From: Marinilabiliaceae bacterium UBA5213
GTDB lineage: Bacteria; Bacteroidota; Bacteroidia; Bacteroidales; Marinilabiliaceae
Reading direction: 5' to 3'
Assembly: GCA_002412555.1 (NCBI GenBank)
Contig: DHVH01000084.1
Coordinates: forward strand, 1-22,143
Length of the DNA: 22,143 nucleotides
Below the pieces are notes generated by a model, which saw nothing but the letters and a program-made list of their open reading frames with translations, was not told the DNA's origin and did not search any database. Position 1 is the first letter of the stretch; each line of letters opens with the position of its first letter. Shown here one piece after another: positions 7,440 through 15,843 of the stretch. The translations under genes and the position numbers were made by a program.

Positions 7440-7464
7440 AAAAAACCCGGACGAAGCGTCCGGG
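7440..7464 (-). terminator. tkt: Rho-independent terminator of the transketolase gene
   Basis: CCCGGACG (7446-7453) and CGTCCGGG (7457-7464) form an 8-bp GC-rich stem with a 3-nt loop. On the minus strand it is followed by six Ts (A-run 7440-7445 on the plus strand). It lies about 47 bp past the transketolase stop codon. Confidence 0.92.
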
Positions 7465-7511
7465 CTTTTCTTCATTCAGTTAAGTATTTGACCGAAGTCC
7501 GCAAGGACTAT

Positions 7512-9539
7512 TTATTTATTCATCAAGGCCACAACCTTATCATAAACAGCTTCTCCTGTAAACCCAAAAACTTTATCCAGCACATCAAAGGGGGCTGAGT
7601 AGCCAAAGTGATCCAACCCGGCCACAACACCATCCACGCCCACCAAACCTTCAAGGTTTACAGGCAGTCCCGCTGTTAAGCCAAATTTCAGCGTTCCGGG
7701 TAAAAGCACCTCATCCTGGTAGGCTTTAGGCTGATTACGGAACAAGCCTTCAGAGGGAACAGAAATAATCTGGATTTTAAGACCCTTTTTCTCGCGCAGC
7801 AGTTTAGCCCCTTCCACCAAAGTGCATACTTCAGAGCCATTGGCCACCAAAACAACATCTACCTTGTCGGCATCCTTCTCAACTATGTAAGCACCCTTCA
7901 TAGACTGAAGCGCTTTGTCATAAGAGGTTCCGGGAAGATTCGTGATGTTCTGACGCGACAAGATCAAAGCAGTCGGTGTTTTCACATTTTCGATGGCCAT
8001 TTGCCATGCCACAGTGGTCTCTTCAGCATCGGCAGGGCGAATCACCAGCATGCTGTTTTCTCCTTTATGATTTTTGAGTTTTTCCATCAAACGAATTTGC
8101 GCTTCCTGCTCCACTGGCTGATGGGTAGGACCATCTTCACCAACGCGGAAGGCATCATGCGTCCAGATGTACTTAACAGGCAATTCCATTAATGCGGCCA
8201 AACGCACAGCCGGCTTCATGTAGTCACTAAAGACAAAGAAGGTACCGCAAACAGGAATGACCCCCCCATGCAAAGCCATGCCATTGGCAATTGCTGCCAT
8301 GGTCAATTCAGAAACACCGGCTTGAAAGAAAGCACCAGAAAAATCACCTTTAGAAAAGGCTGTTGTTTTCTTCAAAAACCCATCGGTCTTATCAGAATTG
8401 GCCAAATCGGCCGACATCACAATCATGTTTTCAATTTTCCCGGCGAACTCAGCCAAAACTGTGGAAGAAGAGGCACGCGAGGCATTGTTGGCCTTCTGCT
8501 TTATAGCGGAAAAATCAAAGGAAGGCGCCTGCTTTGAGAAGAATGTTTTTAGCTTCCCAGCTAACTCAGGATGCTTACTTTCCCAAATTTGTTGTTCGCT
8601 TTTCTTGCCAGCTACAAAAGCAGCCTTCTCAGCATTTACTTTGGCGTAATAGGCCGCTACCTCAGGAAAAATCACAAAAGGATATTCAGGATTGCCCCCC
8701 AGGTTTTTAATCGTGGCTGCAATGTCACCTCCGGCTGCGCTCAAGGGCTGGCCATGGGTGCTTACCTGGCGTTCAAATGAGCTACCATCGGTTTTAACAG
8801 CTCCTTTACCCATAATGGTTTTACCAATAATGAGGAAGGGACGTTCATTTTCAGCATTGGCTTCCTTAAGGGCAGCGCGAATCTCATCATGGTTCTGGCC
8901 ATCAATGGTTTTCACAGCCCAACCCCAGGCTTCATATTTTTTGGCCGTATCCTCAGTGGTAACGGCATTGGTTTCGGTTGACAGCTGAATATCATTGCTG
9001 TCGTAAAACATAATCAGATTATTCAAACCCAGATAGCCGGCAATACGTCCTGCTCCCTGAGAAATCTCCTCCTGAATACCACCATCAGAAATAAAAGTAT
9101 AAGTCTTATGCGTCATCCATTCGCCAAAGCGATGGTTTAAGAACCGCTCGGCAATGGCAGCACCAACGGCCATGGTGTGGCCTTGTCCCAGCGGACCGGA
9201 AGTGTTCTCCACGCCTCTGTCCAAATCCTTTTCAGGGTGACCGGGTGTACAACTACTCCACTGACGGAAATTAGACAAATCTTCCATGTTGTAAGTCCCG
9301 GTAAGGGCTAAAATAGCATACAGCATGGGCGACATGTGCCCCGGATCAAGAAAAAAGCGGTCGCGGTTCACCCAGGCTCTATCGTTGGGATCATAGTTTA
9401 GGAATTCGGCGTACAGAATCTGTATAAAATCAGCTCCACCCATGGCACCGCCTGGGTGGCCAGACTTTGCTTTTTCTACCATAGCGGCTGACAATATTCG
9501 AATATTATCAGCTGCCTTCATTGCAATATCTTTACTCAT
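7512..9539 (-). CDS. tkt: Transketolase
   Basis: The 675-residue thiamine-diphosphate enzyme moves two-carbon ketol units between sugar phosphates in the non-oxidative pentose phosphate pathway. Key blocks are SGHPGG (H28), GPLGQG (115-120), SDGGIQEE with SND (151-183, the variant diphosphate/Mg2+ motif), GVSELTMAAIANG (E411, the glutamate that activates the cofactor) and THDAFRVGEDGPTHQPVEQ (460-478, substrate phosphate and sugar contacts). The SDGGIQEE and GVSELTM variants differ from the enterobacterial GDGDLMEG and GVREHAM and, to my knowledge, are normal for Bacteroidota enzymes, so they are not signs of decay. I chose ATG 9539; the in-frame TTG at 9551 is less likely. It is a single-gene unit with its own promoter and terminator, divergent from pdxB. 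Confidence 0.97.
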   Translation of the reverse strand: MSKDIAMKAADNIRILSAAMVEKAKSGHPGGAMGGADFIQILYAEFLNYDPNDRAWVNRDRFFLDPGHMSPMLYAILALTGTYNMEDLSNFRQWSSCTPGHPEKDLDRGVENTSGPLGQGHTMAVGAAIAERFLNHRFGEWMTHKTYTFISDGGIQEEISQGAGRIAGYLGLNNLIMFYDSNDIQLSTETNAVTTEDTAKKYEAWGWAVKTIDGQNHDEIRAALKEANAENERPFLIIGKTIMGKGAVKTDGSSFERQVSTHGQPLSAAGGDIAATIKNLGGNPEYPFVIFPEVAAYYAKVNAEKAAFVAGKKSEQQIWESKHPELAGKLKTFFSKQAPSFDFSAIKQKANNASRASSSTVLAEFAGKIENMIVMSADLANSDKTDGFLKKTTAFSKGDFSGAFFQAGVSELTMAAIANGMALHGGVIPVCGTFFVFSDYMKPAVRLAALMELPVKYIWTHDAFRVGEDGPTHQPVEQEAQIRLMEKLKNHKGENSMLVIRPADAEETTVAWQMAIENVKTPTALILSRQNITNLPGTSYDKALQSMKGAYIVEKDADKVDVVLVANGSEVCTLVEGAKLLREKKGLKIQIISVPSEGLFRNQPKAYQDEVLLPGTLKFGLTAGLPVNLEGLVGVDGVVAGLDHFGYSAPFDVLDKVFGFTGEAVYDKVVALMNK

Positions 9540-9654
9540 AACTAGTGGCAATTATTTAAGATTTATTGTTAAAATATTTTAATATCTTTAAAGCAGCTTT
9601 TGGGAAAGGTTTTCATCAAACTCCCTGATTAACAATACAGGAAAGAGCAGAACA

Positions 9655-9685
9655 CAAAAATAGCTATTTTTTTTGATTTGGTAAA
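9655..9685 (-). promoter_or_regulatory. Transketolase promoter (TTTA-N19-TATTTTTG on minus strand)
   Basis: The minus strand carries TATTTTTG (9662-9655), an exact TAnnTTTG match, preceded at 19 bp by TTTA (9685-9682), one base from the TTTG -33 element. The predicted leader to the ATG at 9539 is about 108 nt. No equally clear element was seen for pdxB on the other strand of this 201-bp divergent gap. Confidence 0.6.
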
Positions 9686-9740
9686 ATCAGCCCATTAACT
9701 TATAGCTAAAATATTCGGATCAGATAACAAACAAATAGGC

Positions 9741-10886
9741 ATGAAGATAGTTGCAGACGATAAGATCCCAACCCTGAAAGGGGTGTTTGAACCATACGCA
9801 GAGGTAAGCTATTTACCCGGAAATATTATTTCTAAAGAAGACCTAAAGGATGCCGATGCTCTTATAGTAAGAACCCGGACCAAATGCAACCAGAACTTGC
9901 TGGAAAATACGAAGGTAAAAATGGTAGCTACCGCTACCATTGGCACCGATCACCTGGATATTCCCTGGCTGGAACAGGCCGGTATACAATGGTGCAATGC
10001 ACCGGGATGCAACTCAGGATCGGTAAGGCAATACATCGGGTCGGTATTGGCCCATCTGATCATGGATGGCATGATTCCGTCACAAACCACTCTGGGTATT
10101 GTGGGAGTAGGTATGGTGGGGACAAAAGTAGCCCAACTGGCAAATGCCTTAGGATTTAAAGTGCTGCTCAACGATCCGCCACGACAAAGAAAGGAGAAAA
10201 GCGATCAGTTTTGTGACCTACCCCATTTGCTGAAACATTCCGACATTGTAACCTTTCACACACCTTTAAACAAGGGTGGACAAGACGCCACCTATCATTT
10301 GTTTAACAAAGACACCCTTTCACAGTTAAAAAAGGGAGCCATTGTCATTAATTCATCACGTGGAGAAGTAACCCAAACGGAGACGCTGATTCATGGAATA
10401 GAAAATGGGCACTTATCACGGGTTGTTTTAGATGTATGGGAAAATGAACCGGACATACACCACAACCTGCACCTCAAAGTATGGTTGGGAACACCTCATA
10501 TTGCCGGCTATTCTGTCGACGGTAAAGCCAACGGATCAATCATGACCATACATGCCATGGCCAAAGCCTTTGGCCTACCATTGACCGATTGGCAACCCAA
10601 TACCTTGCCCATGCCTGAAAACCCCGTGATTCACCTCGAAGGTACACCTGAACCAAGCTTTCAGACGGCCGCCAAAGCCATCCTACAGACCTATAATATC
10701 ATGGATGATGATGCCCGCTTAAGAAGAAAACCTCAGGAATTTGAAAAGCAGCGCGGGGGCTATCCGGTTAGACGTGAATTTCATTTGTGGGCGGTGGTTC
10801 CGCACACCACAACCAACCCTCAAACCATTCAAATGTTGAGAGAATTGGGCTTTATACTACATGAAAACGGAACTGAAAACAATTAA
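9741..10886 (+). CDS. pdxB: Erythronate-4-phosphate dehydrogenase
   Basis: The 381-residue NAD-dependent D-2-hydroxyacid dehydrogenase oxidises 4-phosphoerythronate in the DXP-dependent route to pyridoxal phosphate. Visible features are the PdxB-type start MKIVADDKIP, the substrate loop NAPGCNSGSV (87-96), the Rossmann motif GIVGVGMVGTKV (119-130), and the catalytic triad R207 (NSSRGE), E236 (ENEP) and H253 (TPHIAGYS). The triad positions match E. coli PdxB almost one for one, and the length is also close to its 378 residues. A C-terminal dimerisation-type extension follows. It stands alone, transcribed away from transketolase, and its last 30 bp overlap tail-to-tail with the PAP2-like gene on the opposite strand. 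No separate terminator is visible. Confidence 0.96.
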   Translation: MKIVADDKIPTLKGVFEPYAEVSYLPGNIISKEDLKDADALIVRTRTKCNQNLLENTKVKMVATATIGTDHLDIPWLEQAGIQWCNAPGCNSGSVRQYIGSVLAHLIMDGMIPSQTTLGIVGVGMVGTKVAQLANALGFKVLLNDPPRQRKEKSDQFCDLPHLLKHSDIVTFHTPLNKGGQDATYHLFNKDTLSQLKKGAIVINSSRGEVTQTETLIHGIENGHLSRVVLDVWENEPDIHHNLHLKVWLGTPHIAGYSVDGKANGSIMTIHAMAKAFGLPLTDWQPNTLPMPENPVIHLEGTPEPSFQTAAKAILQTYNIMDDDARLRRKPQEFEKQRGGYPVRREFHLWAVVPHTTTNPQTIQMLRELGFILHENGTENN

Positions 10887-11459
10887 AAAACCCCATAGAA
10901 AACCGACATACACTTGTGCCGGTTTGTGAGCGCCCAAATGCAGCCGGGCCGAAGCGGTGATACCTGAAGCAATAAGCAAAATAAATACCAATAGTGACAA
11001 GTCTATACCATAGCGGAAAGCCAGAGCCATCACGGCACCTGCTACCCCGCCAATTCCAATGGTATGGAGACTTATTTTCCAGAACACCGTTACCACAACT
11101 GCTGATAAAACCGCAATCAAAGAGGCCAGCATAAAACTACCAATGATACCAGACACCCCCATTTTTTTAAGCAACAAATATCCCAGATAGTAGAAAAAGC
11201 CGGTAAAAAAGACTGGCAATACTCGCTCACGCGCTGTTTCCATCTGAAAACTTTTTATGGCACCAAACTGAAGCAGCAAAGGCAAAAGAGAAAGCGGCAA
11301 AATACAGGTCGTCAAAATAACGGTTAGATATATAATGCGCTTGGCCTCATAGGGTAAAAACGAAACATGGGTTCCGGCCTGAAAAATCACAAATATGCCC
11401 AATGTTGGCATCAACATGGGATGAAATAAAACGGATATTATTTTACTTAAAACCTTCAT
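10857..11459 (-). CDS. PAP2-like integral membrane protein
   Basis: The 200-residue hydrophobic protein has about six membrane segments. The C-terminal half resembles the phosphatidic acid phosphatase type 2 superfamily: KISLH (128-132) at the place of the PSGH block, and ARLHLGAHKPAQVYVGFLWG (171-190) at the SRxxxxxHxxxD block. The arginine and histidine are present, but the aspartate of the last block is glutamine (Q182), and the first KxxxxxxRP block is only partly recognisable (ARERVLP at 76-82). A lipid phosphate phosphatase role is therefore possible but not certain. The ATG is 19 bp after the rpoN stop, so it is probably read from the rpoN promoter. Its 3' end overlaps pdxB by 30 bp. 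Confidence 0.75.
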   Translation of the reverse strand: MKVLSKIISVLFHPMLMPTLGIFVIFQAGTHVSFLPYEAKRIIYLTVILTTCILPLSLLPLLLQFGAIKSFQMETARERVLPVFFTGFFYYLGYLLLKKMGVSGIIGSFMLASLIAVLSAVVVTVFWKISLHTIGIGGVAGAVMALAFRYGIDLSLLVFILLIASGITASARLHLGAHKPAQVYVGFLWGFLIVFSSVFM

Positions 11460-11478
11460 TAAAACAGTTCGTTCACGT

Positions 11479-12936
11479 TTAAAGTTCCTTCCTCAATCGG
11501 GCCACCGGAATGTTCAGTTGCTCCCGGTATTTGGCCACCGTTCGACGGGCAATATTATAAGATTTCTCCTTCAATATAAGCGCCAGCTTATCATCCGTGA
11601 GGGGCTTTCTTTTGTCTTCATTGGAGATACACTCTTCCAAAATTTTCTTTATTTCACGGGTAGAGACTTCTTCACCTGAATCAGTTTGCAGACCTTCAGA
11701 AAAGAAGTACTTCAAAGGAAAAATACCAAAATGCGTCTGGATGTATTTACTGTTGGAAACCCTTGATATGGTTGAAATATCCAGATTGGTCTTATCCGCA
11801 ATGTCTTTCAGAATCATCGGATGCATCATCATCTCATCACCTTCCAAAAAGTATTCCTTCTGATATTCCAAAATGGCCTCCATAACAACCATCAGCGTAT
11901 TCTGACGTTGACGAATGGCGTCGATAAACCATTTGGCAGAATCCAGCTTTTGCTTAACAAACATCACTGCTTCTTTCTGGTCACGACTTTGATTTTTTTT
12001 GTTGGACTGGTAATCGGTTAACATTTCAGAGTACGTGTGGCTCACCCGCAGCTCAGGCAGGTTTCTGGCATTGAGACTCAATTGGTATTGTCCATCTTCT
12101 ACCTCCAGAATAAAATCAGGCATAATGTGCTGAACCGTTTTGCTCATAGGGTTACTATATGAGCCACCCGGCTTTGGATTCAGCTTGAGAATTTCGTCAA
12201 TGGCATCCTTTAATTCTTCGTCTTCCAGATGAAGTCGCTTCGCAATTTTATCGTAATGCTTTCGGGTAAACTCTTCAAAATGGTGCTTCAAAATCAGGTA
12301 GGCATTTTCGGCCGACTTGGCCTCATGGCTCCGGCGTTTCATTTGAAGAATCAAGCATTCTTGTAAATCTCTGGCACCAACACCCGGGGGATCGAAGTCG
12401 TGAATCACCTCTAATACATCCAAGGCTTCCTTCTCATCGATTTCAATATTTTGTGAGAAAGCCAGATCATCGACAATTTCATCTATTTCGCGACGCAGAT
12501 AGCCATCTTCATCGATGTTGCCAATGACATATTCCGCAATATTGCGCTCTCGTTCTGTCATTATGCGCAGTCCTAGCTGAGCTACCAAATGCTCATGAAA
12601 AGTAGTTCCATTTGAAAATGGGATATCCTCATGCTTATCGTCTCTCGAATAATTCCTGGATTGCAATTTATAGGCGGGAATATCATCATCCCGTATGTAG
12701 TCATCAATCGAAAACTCTTCCTTTTCCACATCGTTTTCAGGCGTATCCGGTTCATCCCCGTATTCATCCCCGCTACCCTGGCTATCGGCTGCATATTCAA
12801 GCACAGGGTTTACTTCCATCTCCTCCTTAATGCGCTGTTCCAGCTGAGCAGTAGGAATTTCCAAGAGCTTAATCACCTGTATTTGTAAAGGCGAAAGCTT
12901 TTGAAGTAATTTTTGTTGTAAACTCTGTTTTAACAT
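11479..12936 (-). CDS. rpoN: RNA polymerase sigma-54 factor
   Basis: The 485-residue protein shows all regions of sigma-54. Region I is glutamine/leucine-rich and contacts the AAA+ activator (MLKQSLQQKLLQKLSPLQIQ). Next come an acidic region II (about 50-100), the core-binding domain (FHEHLVAQLGL, GYLRREIDEI, FDPPGVGARDLQECL), and a helix-turn-helix near residues 370-400 (DISTISRVSNSKYIQT). The RpoN box ARRTVAKYRE at 463-472 reads the -24 promoter element. It would direct transcription from -24/-12 promoters in partnership with enhancer-binding proteins, none of which is encoded here. It is first in a two-gene unit with the PAP2-like gene. Confidence 0.97.
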   Translation of the reverse strand: MLKQSLQQKLLQKLSPLQIQVIKLLEIPTAQLEQRIKEEMEVNPVLEYAADSQGSGDEYGDEPDTPENDVEKEEFSIDDYIRDDDIPAYKLQSRNYSRDDKHEDIPFSNGTTFHEHLVAQLGLRIMTERERNIAEYVIGNIDEDGYLRREIDEIVDDLAFSQNIEIDEKEALDVLEVIHDFDPPGVGARDLQECLILQMKRRSHEAKSAENAYLILKHHFEEFTRKHYDKIAKRLHLEDEELKDAIDEILKLNPKPGGSYSNPMSKTVQHIMPDFILEVEDGQYQLSLNARNLPELRVSHTYSEMLTDYQSNKKNQSRDQKEAVMFVKQKLDSAKWFIDAIRQRQNTLMVVMEAILEYQKEYFLEGDEMMMHPMILKDIADKTNLDISTISRVSNSKYIQTHFGIFPLKYFFSEGLQTDSGEEVSTREIKKILEECISNEDKRKPLTDDKLALILKEKSYNIARRTVAKYREQLNIPVARLRKEL

Positions 12937-13005
12937 AGAATACCTAGCATTAGAATGACTTACCTAATCAGATATAATTGGCTAACTAAACAAGCACCAT
13001 TACAG

Positions 13006-13036
13006 CAAAAATACAGTTATTTCCTCAATATTGAAA
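13006..13036 (-). promoter_or_regulatory. rpoN promoter (TTTC-N19-TATTTTTG on minus strand)
   Basis: TATTTTTG (13013-13006, minus strand) matches TAnnTTTG exactly, with TTTC (13036-13033) 19 bp upstream, one base from the TTTG -33 element. The leader to the ATG at 12936 would be about 63 nt. It lies in the 186-bp gap after priA. Confidence 0.6.
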
Positions 13037-13122
13037 CAGCAGAATTCTTTTAGATATATGAATAGCACATGACCCTCTAATAAACAACCCATTATCTGCA
13101 TCGTCAAAACCAACTGAACCAT

Positions 13123-15588
13123 TTACATAGGATCAACGTCGGCTACGATCATAACATACCTCCATGGCTGATAAGCAATGACCTGATTAATGCAATCCTG
13201 CATTAATGCTTTGGCCTTAACAGGCGAAGCAGTCCTTTCCAGTTTGAGCATAATTTTTTGCAAATGCTGATCCTGGATTTTTGAGACGGGCGGCTCTTGT
13301 GGTCCCAACACGCGACTCCCAAAAGCCCCTCTCAGGTGACCGGCCAATGCATTGGCGGCCTGATTCACCGTATGGCGACGCTTATGCTTGATGGTTAAAT
13401 GGATCAAGCGGTAAAAGGGGGGGTACTTGAATTGTTCCCGTTCGGTAATCTGCTGCTCATAAAAACCAACGTAGTTATTGCTGCGCACAAAATGGATGAC
13501 CGGATGTTCCGGATCTGCTGTTTGAAGAATGACGGTGCCGCGTCTGTTTTTTCGTCCGGCCCGACCACTCACCTGCGCCATCATCTGAAAACTGCGTTCA
13601 AACGCTCTGAAGTCCGGGTTGTTGAGCATGCTGTCGGCATTTAAAATACCTACCAGACTCACCCGGTCAAAATCCAGTCCTTTGGTCACCATTTGTGTGC
13701 CCACCAATATATCCAGTTTGCCCTGTTCAAAACTGCCAATGATGTTTTCATAGCCCTTTTTCGACCGGGTGGTGTCGTAGTCCATGCGCGCTACTCCGGC
13801 TCCGGGAAATAGGGACTGGATATCTTCCTCAATTTTCTGTGTTCCAAAGCCTTTTAAGTGCATGGCGGGACTCTCACAGGCTTTACATGTGGTGTAATTG
13901 GGAACAGAATATCCGCAATAATGACACACCAGCTGGTTGATGTGCTTGTGATAAGTCATGCTCACATCGCAATGCTGGCATTTGGGAATCCAGCCGCAGG
14001 CCAAGCACTCCAAATAGGGCGCAAACCCCCGTCTGTTCTGAAAAAGGATGATCTGCTCCTTCCGCTCCAACGCCTTTGTCATGTAATCAATCAGCTGAGG
14101 TGTGAAGTGCGACTGCATCGTCTTTTTCCGTTGCGCCTCGCGCGTATTGACCACAACTATTTCGGGCAACTGCATACCCTCAAAGCGGGTGGCCAATTCA
14201 ACCAGAGCAAACTTTTCCGTCTTCGCATTATAATAACTCTCCAACGATGGGGTAGCCGTACCCAATAAAATCCGGGCTTTAAAACGCTTGCCCAAAATCA
14301 TGGCCACATCCCGGGCATGGTAGCGGGGTGCCGGGTCATACTGCTTGAAAGAATTCTCGTGCTCCTCATCTACTATTATCAGACCTAAATCACTGAAAGG
14401 CAGAAAAACAGCTGAACGCACCCCCAGAATCACCTGGTAGCTCTTCTGGCTCAGGAGATTGTTCCAGACTTCCACCCTTTCATCATCTGAAAACCGCGAA
14501 TGGTAGATACCCAGATCGTTGCCAAAATGCGCTTTCAATCGAGTCGTTATCTGTGTAGTCAATGCAATTTCGGGCAAAAGGTAAAGCGCCTGTTGGCCCT
14601 TTTGCAGAACTTCTTCAATCAAATGAATGTACAATTCCGTTTTGCCGCTTGAAGTAACGCCATGCAGCAAAACCGGTTTCTCCTTAGCAAAGCCTTGCTT
14701 CACTTGCTGCAAGGCTGTGGATTGCTCGGGCGACAAGGACTTCTTTTCAATAACTGCATCCTTGTCGGTAGGTAATCTGGAGATTTCCCGTTTTTCCTGA
14801 ATCAGGCAATTTTTCCTTGTCAACTCACCCAGGGCCGAGCTACCACCTTCCACAGCAGCCAATAATTCTGCTCTCCCTACAAATCTGCCCTCCAAAGCCT
14901 TTTCAACACCACCTGCCTGCTGCAAAAAAGTCATCAACAACTGCAATTGTTTAGGTGCACGACCCAGGTGATCAAAAATTTGTTTCAATGCCGCTTCACT
15001 GCGTGCCTCAGCATGCAGAGAAAGGACCGTTTCTGTTTTAGGCCGAAAGGCACCGCTTAACTGCTCATTCACGAAAACAGCTTGCAGCTCTATCAAATCC
15101 TTAATCAGTCCGTAACTATTTTTGAGACCCGTTAAATCGTTGATCTGACTAATGGTACAATATTTCTTAGTATTCAGATAGTCCAGAAGGACTATCGCCT
15201 TTTCGGGCAAATCCAGAGAAGCCTCAAAATCAGGGTTGAAAAACACCCGGGTTTCGCTTTCCAGCTTCAGTCCAGATGGCAGCGCGGCCTTATACACCTC
15301 TCCAATGGTACACTGGTAATATTCAGCCATCCACTGCCAAAGAGCCAATTGCTGCTCGGTAACAACTGCAGTGCTGTCGAGGACCGACTGTATAGGCTTG
15401 GTTTCATAGGCCTCTGGAGCATTGGCATGAATGTTAAAAACAACACCCGACATCAATTTCTTCCTTCCAAAAGAGACTACCACACGCTGACCTTTACCCA
15501 AGGTGTGCCTGTAATCGTCAGGAACACTATAGGTGAACAACCTGGGCAATGGCACCGGCAAAACAATATCTGCAAACATTTGAGGCAT
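13123..15588 (-). CDS. priA: Primosomal protein N' (replication restart helicase PriA)
   Basis: The 821-residue superfamily 2 DNA helicase recognises stalled forks and reloads the replisome. From the chosen start the order is as follows. The N-terminal 3'-DNA-binding domain is MPQMFADIVLPVPLPRLFTYSVP. The Walker A block is GVTSSGKT (310-317), Walker B is DEEH (407-410) and motif III is GTATPS (443-448). A zinc-binding region carries eight cysteines at 528, 531, 537, 540, 555, 558, 568 and 571, enough for two zinc sites. The C-terminal helicase motifs are GTQMVTKGLDF and QVSGRAGR. The frame stays open to an ATG at 15660, but the family N terminus begins at ATG 15588 or 15579, and a candidate -7 element at 15613-15620 would place transcription start downstream of 15660. 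No stop or frameshift is seen. Confidence 0.96.
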   Translation of the reverse strand: MPQMFADIVLPVPLPRLFTYSVPDDYRHTLGKGQRVVVSFGRKKLMSGVVFNIHANAPEAYETKPIQSVLDSTAVVTEQQLALWQWMAEYYQCTIGEVYKAALPSGLKLESETRVFFNPDFEASLDLPEKAIVLLDYLNTKKYCTISQINDLTGLKNSYGLIKDLIELQAVFVNEQLSGAFRPKTETVLSLHAEARSEAALKQIFDHLGRAPKQLQLLMTFLQQAGGVEKALEGRFVGRAELLAAVEGGSSALGELTRKNCLIQEKREISRLPTDKDAVIEKKSLSPEQSTALQQVKQGFAKEKPVLLHGVTSSGKTELYIHLIEEVLQKGQQALYLLPEIALTTQITTRLKAHFGNDLGIYHSRFSDDERVEVWNNLLSQKSYQVILGVRSAVFLPFSDLGLIIVDEEHENSFKQYDPAPRYHARDVAMILGKRFKARILLGTATPSLESYYNAKTEKFALVELATRFEGMQLPEIVVVNTREAQRKKTMQSHFTPQLIDYMTKALERKEQIILFQNRRGFAPYLECLACGWIPKCQHCDVSMTYHKHINQLVCHYCGYSVPNYTTCKACESPAMHLKGFGTQKIEEDIQSLFPGAGVARMDYDTTRSKKGYENIIGSFEQGKLDILVGTQMVTKGLDFDRVSLVGILNADSMLNNPDFRAFERSFQMMAQVSGRAGRKNRRGTVILQTADPEHPVIHFVRSNNYVGFYEQQITEREQFKYPPFYRLIHLTIKHKRRHTVNQAANALAGHLRGAFGSRVLGPQEPPVSKIQDQHLQKIMLKLERTASPVKAKALMQDCINQVIAYQPWRYVMIVADVDPM

Positions 15589-15612
15589 ACAACATCTCTT
15601 TTTAGCAAAGGG

Positions 15613-15620
15613 TAAAGATA
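15613..15620 (-). promoter_or_regulatory. Candidate -7 element of priA (TATCTTTA, minus strand)
   Basis: The minus strand reads TATCTTTA, one base from TAnnTTTG, with TTTA about 22 bp upstream (15646-15643). The predicted start of transcription is near 15606, about 18 nt before the ATG at 15588. This supports 15588 rather than 15660 as the start of priA. Confidence 0.4.
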
Positions 15621-15843
15621 CTAAATGAGATTTAGACGTGGCTAAATAATAACGGACCATTCCTCAAAATAAAGACCATTGCCATACGTGCAAACGGCTT
15701 GTGGACTGTCATACATCTAAGCAAGCAAAAGTCATAATACCAAACAAATTAAACAGTTTCTTAACGTTGTATTGATATTCAGCTTACGGGTACTGACTAA
15801 TTTTACCCAAAACAAAGTAGTCCATTTAAACGTTAAGCGAGAA

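Noticed and set aside
8268..8988. Several plus-strand open frames of 69-98 codons
   Set aside because: All are antisense to the well-supported transketolase gene, with no motif or promoter of their own.
9120..9150. Transketolase motif SDGGIQEE as a damaged cofactor site
   Set aside because: The variant is, to my knowledge, usual in Bacteroidota transketolases and the other catalytic residues are intact.
9540..9551. TTG start at 9551 for transketolase
   Set aside because: ATG 9539 gives the normal MSKDIAMKAADNIR start; TTG would add only MPLV.
13858..14268. 136-codon plus-strand open frame
   Set aside because: It is antisense to the zinc-binding and helicase part of priA, which is clearly coding.
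15589..15660. Longer priA starting at ATG 15660
   Set aside because: The extra 24 residues do not resemble the PriA N terminus, and a candidate promoter lies downstream of that ATG.
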